Shown piece by piece: positions 8,360-9,965 of a DNA stretch of 9,965 nt (its first letter is position 1; every line of letters begins with the position of its first letter). The notes under the pieces were generated by a model. The model was not told where the DNA came from. It saw only the letters and a list, made by a program, of their open reading frames with translations, and made no database searches. Source of the stretch: SAR116 cluster bacterium (GTDB lineage: Bacteria > Pseudomonadota > Alphaproteobacteria > Puniceispirillales > Puniceispirillaceae); the NCBI GenBank assembly GCA_002686685.1, contig NYYG01000016.1, positions 17,358 through 27,322 of the forward strand. Direction: 5' to 3'. Position numbers and translations under genes: made by a program.

Positions 8360-9355
8360 ATGGCTGAAATTGCAACACTCAAGAAAATCAACCTTCGTGA
8401 TGTCTGGAAGGATGAAGGGCAGTTTTCGGACTGGCTTGCCGAGAATCTTTCACGGCTTGGTGACGAGTTGGGGATGGCACTTGAACGGTCTGAACGGGAG
8501 AAAGCAGTTGGGCCGTTCAGTGCAGACATCATCTGTGCAGATCAAATTTCAAAATTTGACGTGGTGATCGAAAACCAGTTCACGCGTACAGACCATGATC
8601 ATCTGGGCAAGATGATCACCTATGCCTCTGGCCTTCAGTCCCAGATCATTATCTGGGTCGCGCCACGGTTTCGCGACGAGCATCGTTCCGCTATCGACTG
8701 GTTGAATGATATATCGGGTCCGGAAACCGGATTCTTTGGTGTTGTTCTTGAAGTCTTTCAAATCAGTGATTCAGCCTATGCGCCTCACTTTGATATTGTC
8801 GCCAGGCCGAATGACTGGCAGCGACAGGTGAAACGTTCATCATCAACATCTCGCGGTATGCCACCCAATGAGACCGCACTTAAGTTGATGAGTTTCTGGG
8901 AAGACGTTCGCGCGTATTTTGAGAAACGTTCCGATTTTATGACTGAACAGAGTTCGGTCAGGGTGGGCAACACCAAGTTCGATTTCACGCATTACTTCCC
9001 ATCAACGGTGCCTCGCCACTATCTGAGGGCGAAATTCAATAGAGACATCACCCAATTTCATGTCGAGATATTCTTGTCGGGTAGTCGTGACCGCCCCGAA
9101 TATTCGCAAGATTGGCTTAAACACCTGATGGCCGTTAAAGATGAGATAGAAGAGGTGGCGGGCGCACCCCTAATCTGGGATAACCCGGAACAGAATGTCG
9201 AGATGTCGATCAGGTACAAGCCCGAGACGGCTAACATTGATGATACGACCGCACGTACAGAGTTGCTTGCGCGGATTTATGACGATGTGCATTGCCTTGA
9301 CCGCGCCTTCAGACCGCATGTCGAAGCCTTTGTCGAAACAAACGGAACACTTTGA
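8360..9355 (+). CDS. DUF4268 protein with PD-(D/E)XK-like N-terminal domain
   Basis: 331 aa from the ATG at 8360, preceded by purine-rich AGAGGCAGGG. A TTG at 8327 would add 11 residues and is less likely. The N-terminal half resembles a PD-(D/E)XK nuclease core: a helix with E28, then G51-P-F-S-A-D56-I, a strand with V69-I-E71-N-Q73, and T77-D-H-D-H-L-G-K84 leading into a helix with TYASGL. The usual E-x-K lysine is replaced by Gln73, a form I recall in this family. Residues about 170-325 fit the DUF4268 C-terminal domain; I recognise it by sequence feel, not by search. Such proteins often occur as isolated accessory genes or near restriction/defence loci, but the function is not established. 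GC is low: sampled 60-base blocks gave 24, 32 and 29 G+C, against 41 in the next gene. Confidence 0.75.
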   Translation: MAEIATLKKINLRDVWKDEGQFSDWLAENLSRLGDELGMALERSEREKAVGPFSADIICADQISKFDVVIENQFTRTDHDHLGKMITYASGLQSQIIIWVAPRFRDEHRSAIDWLNDISGPETGFFGVVLEVFQISDSAYAPHFDIVARPNDWQRQVKRSSSTSRGMPPNETALKLMSFWEDVRAYFEKRSDFMTEQSSVRVGNTKFDFTHYFPSTVPRHYLRAKFNRDITQFHVEIFLSGSRDRPEYSQDWLKHLMAVKDEIEEVAGAPLIWDNPEQNVEMSIRYKPETANIDDTTARTELLARIYDDVHCLDRAFRPHVEAFVETNGTL

Positions 9356-9396
9356 CCCCCTTCCCCCGGCGCGTTCCCTGTGGCACATCTGATGGC

Positions 9397-9404
9397 ATGA
9401 GTGA
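9397..9404 (+). repeat. Right copy of 8-bp direct repeat ATGAGTGA
   Basis: Identical to 8282-8289. It is the first eight bases of the aminotransferase gene. Unlike the left copy it has no good Shine-Dalgarno sequence upstream (CACATCTGATGGC precedes it). Confidence 0.45.
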
Positions 9405-9965
9405 CTCGCCAAAAAACGTCGACACCCCCGCCATCCGTTTTGCCGACCGGGTGAACCGCATTGCGCCGTCGCCCACCGTGGCGATCTCGTCGCTGGCGCT
9501 CGACCTGCGCGCCGCCGGGCGCGATGTCATCGGCCTTGCCACCGGCGAGCCCGATTTTCCCACCCCGCCGCATGTCTGTGATGCCGCCATGCGCGCCATC
9601 CGCGACGGCCATACCCGCTATACACAGGTTGACGGCATCCCCGAACTGAAAGCCGCCATCATCCGCAAATTCGAACGTGAGAACGGCATCACCTTCACGC
9701 CGGAAAATATCTCGGTCGGTACCGGTGGCAAGCAGGTGCTGTTCAACGCGCTGATGGCCACGGTCCAGGAAGGTGACGAGGTGGTGATCCCGGCCCCCTA
9801 TTGGGTCAGCTTTGCCGGCATTGTCGAGGTCGCCGGCGGCACCCCTGTCTATGTCACCAGCGGTTTTGCCGATGGTCTGAAGATGACAGCAGACAGTCTT
9901 GCCGCCGCCATCACCCCGCGCACCCGCTGGGTGATCATCAACTCGCCCTCCAACCCCACCGGCAT
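9397..9965 (+). CDS. Class I pyridoxal-phosphate aminotransferase, aspartate aminotransferase type (5' part)
   Basis: The first 189 residues of a protein that is normally about 400 aa; the gene runs off the right edge. It transfers the amino group between aspartate (or a related amino acid) and 2-oxoglutarate using PLP in the cytoplasm. Seen in order: GLATGEPDFPTP (46-57), GHTRYTQVDGIPELK (71-85), SVGTGGKQVLFNAL (106-119, phosphate-binding turn), PAPYWVSF (132-139) and NSPSNPTG (182-189, with the Asn contacting the cofactor ring). The PLP lysine lies beyond the window. The pattern matches the alphaproteobacterial AspB/AatA group, which can also act on prephenate, so I leave the symbol blank. 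The ATG at 9397 lacks a clear Shine-Dalgarno sequence. An upstream ATG at 9392 stops after two codons. GC is high, unlike the preceding gene. Confidence 0.92.
   Translation, partial: MSDSPKNVDTPAIRFADRVNRIAPSPTVAISSLALDLRAAGRDVIGLATGEPDFPTPPHVCDAAMRAIRDGHTRYTQVDGIPELKAAIIRKFERENGITFTPENISVGTGGKQVLFNALMATVQEGDEVVIPAPYWVSFAGIVEVAGGTPVYVTSGFADGLKMTADSLAAAITPRTRWVIINSPSNPTG

Noticed and set aside
8290..9396. The DUF4268 segment as an insertion sequence
   Set aside because: No transposase and no convincing terminal inverted repeats. Only the flanking octamers suggest insertion.

Overview
The window is about 60% GC or more over most of its length and reads as a chromosomal segment of an alphaproteobacterium. 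The organism call rests on the pgsA/molybdenum-cofactor/uvrC gene neighbourhood and on the protein sequences. It is an inference from general similarity, not from a search.

Layout. Positions 1-7189 form a minus-strand block, read right to left: uvrB, a 445-bp partly AT-rich spacer, uvrC, a 132-bp gap, then pgsA, mobB, moeA and the first 24 codons of moaD, which runs off the left edge. The last four genes overlap end to start (23 bp, then 4 bp and 4 bp), so they form one translationally coupled unit. Three of them (mobB, moeA, moaD) act late or centrally in molybdenum cofactor synthesis. pgsA makes the phosphatidylglycerol precursor. uvrB and uvrC are the damage-loading helicase and the dual-incision nuclease of nucleotide excision repair; uvrA is not in the window. 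A 128-bp divergent region (7190-7317) separates this block from a plus-strand block: a membrane-anchored Sel1-repeat protein, a DUF4268 / PD-(D/E)XK-like protein, and the 5' part of a class I aminotransferase (aspartate aminotransferase type) that runs off the right edge.

The housekeeping genes look intact and ordinary. The less ordinary material is at three places. (1) The DUF4268 gene (8360-9355) has visibly lower GC than its neighbours. It lies between two copies of the octamer ATGAGTGA: one overlaps the Sel1 stop codon behind a strong Shine-Dalgarno sequence, the other is the start of the aminotransferase gene. This looks like a gene dropped into a formerly coupled pair. (2) The uvrC-uvrB spacer holds a perfect DnaA box, a near-perfect one 12 bp away, a short palindrome and a ~120-bp stretch of about 23% GC. 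It could be a DnaA-controlled promoter or, less likely, an origin-like element. (3) Three gene starts (pgsA, the Sel1 gene, the aminotransferase) are each preceded by a 2-5 codon mini-ORF whose TGA overlaps the real ATG. I saw no tRNA, rRNA, CRISPR array, insertion sequence, phage gene or recognisable large new system.
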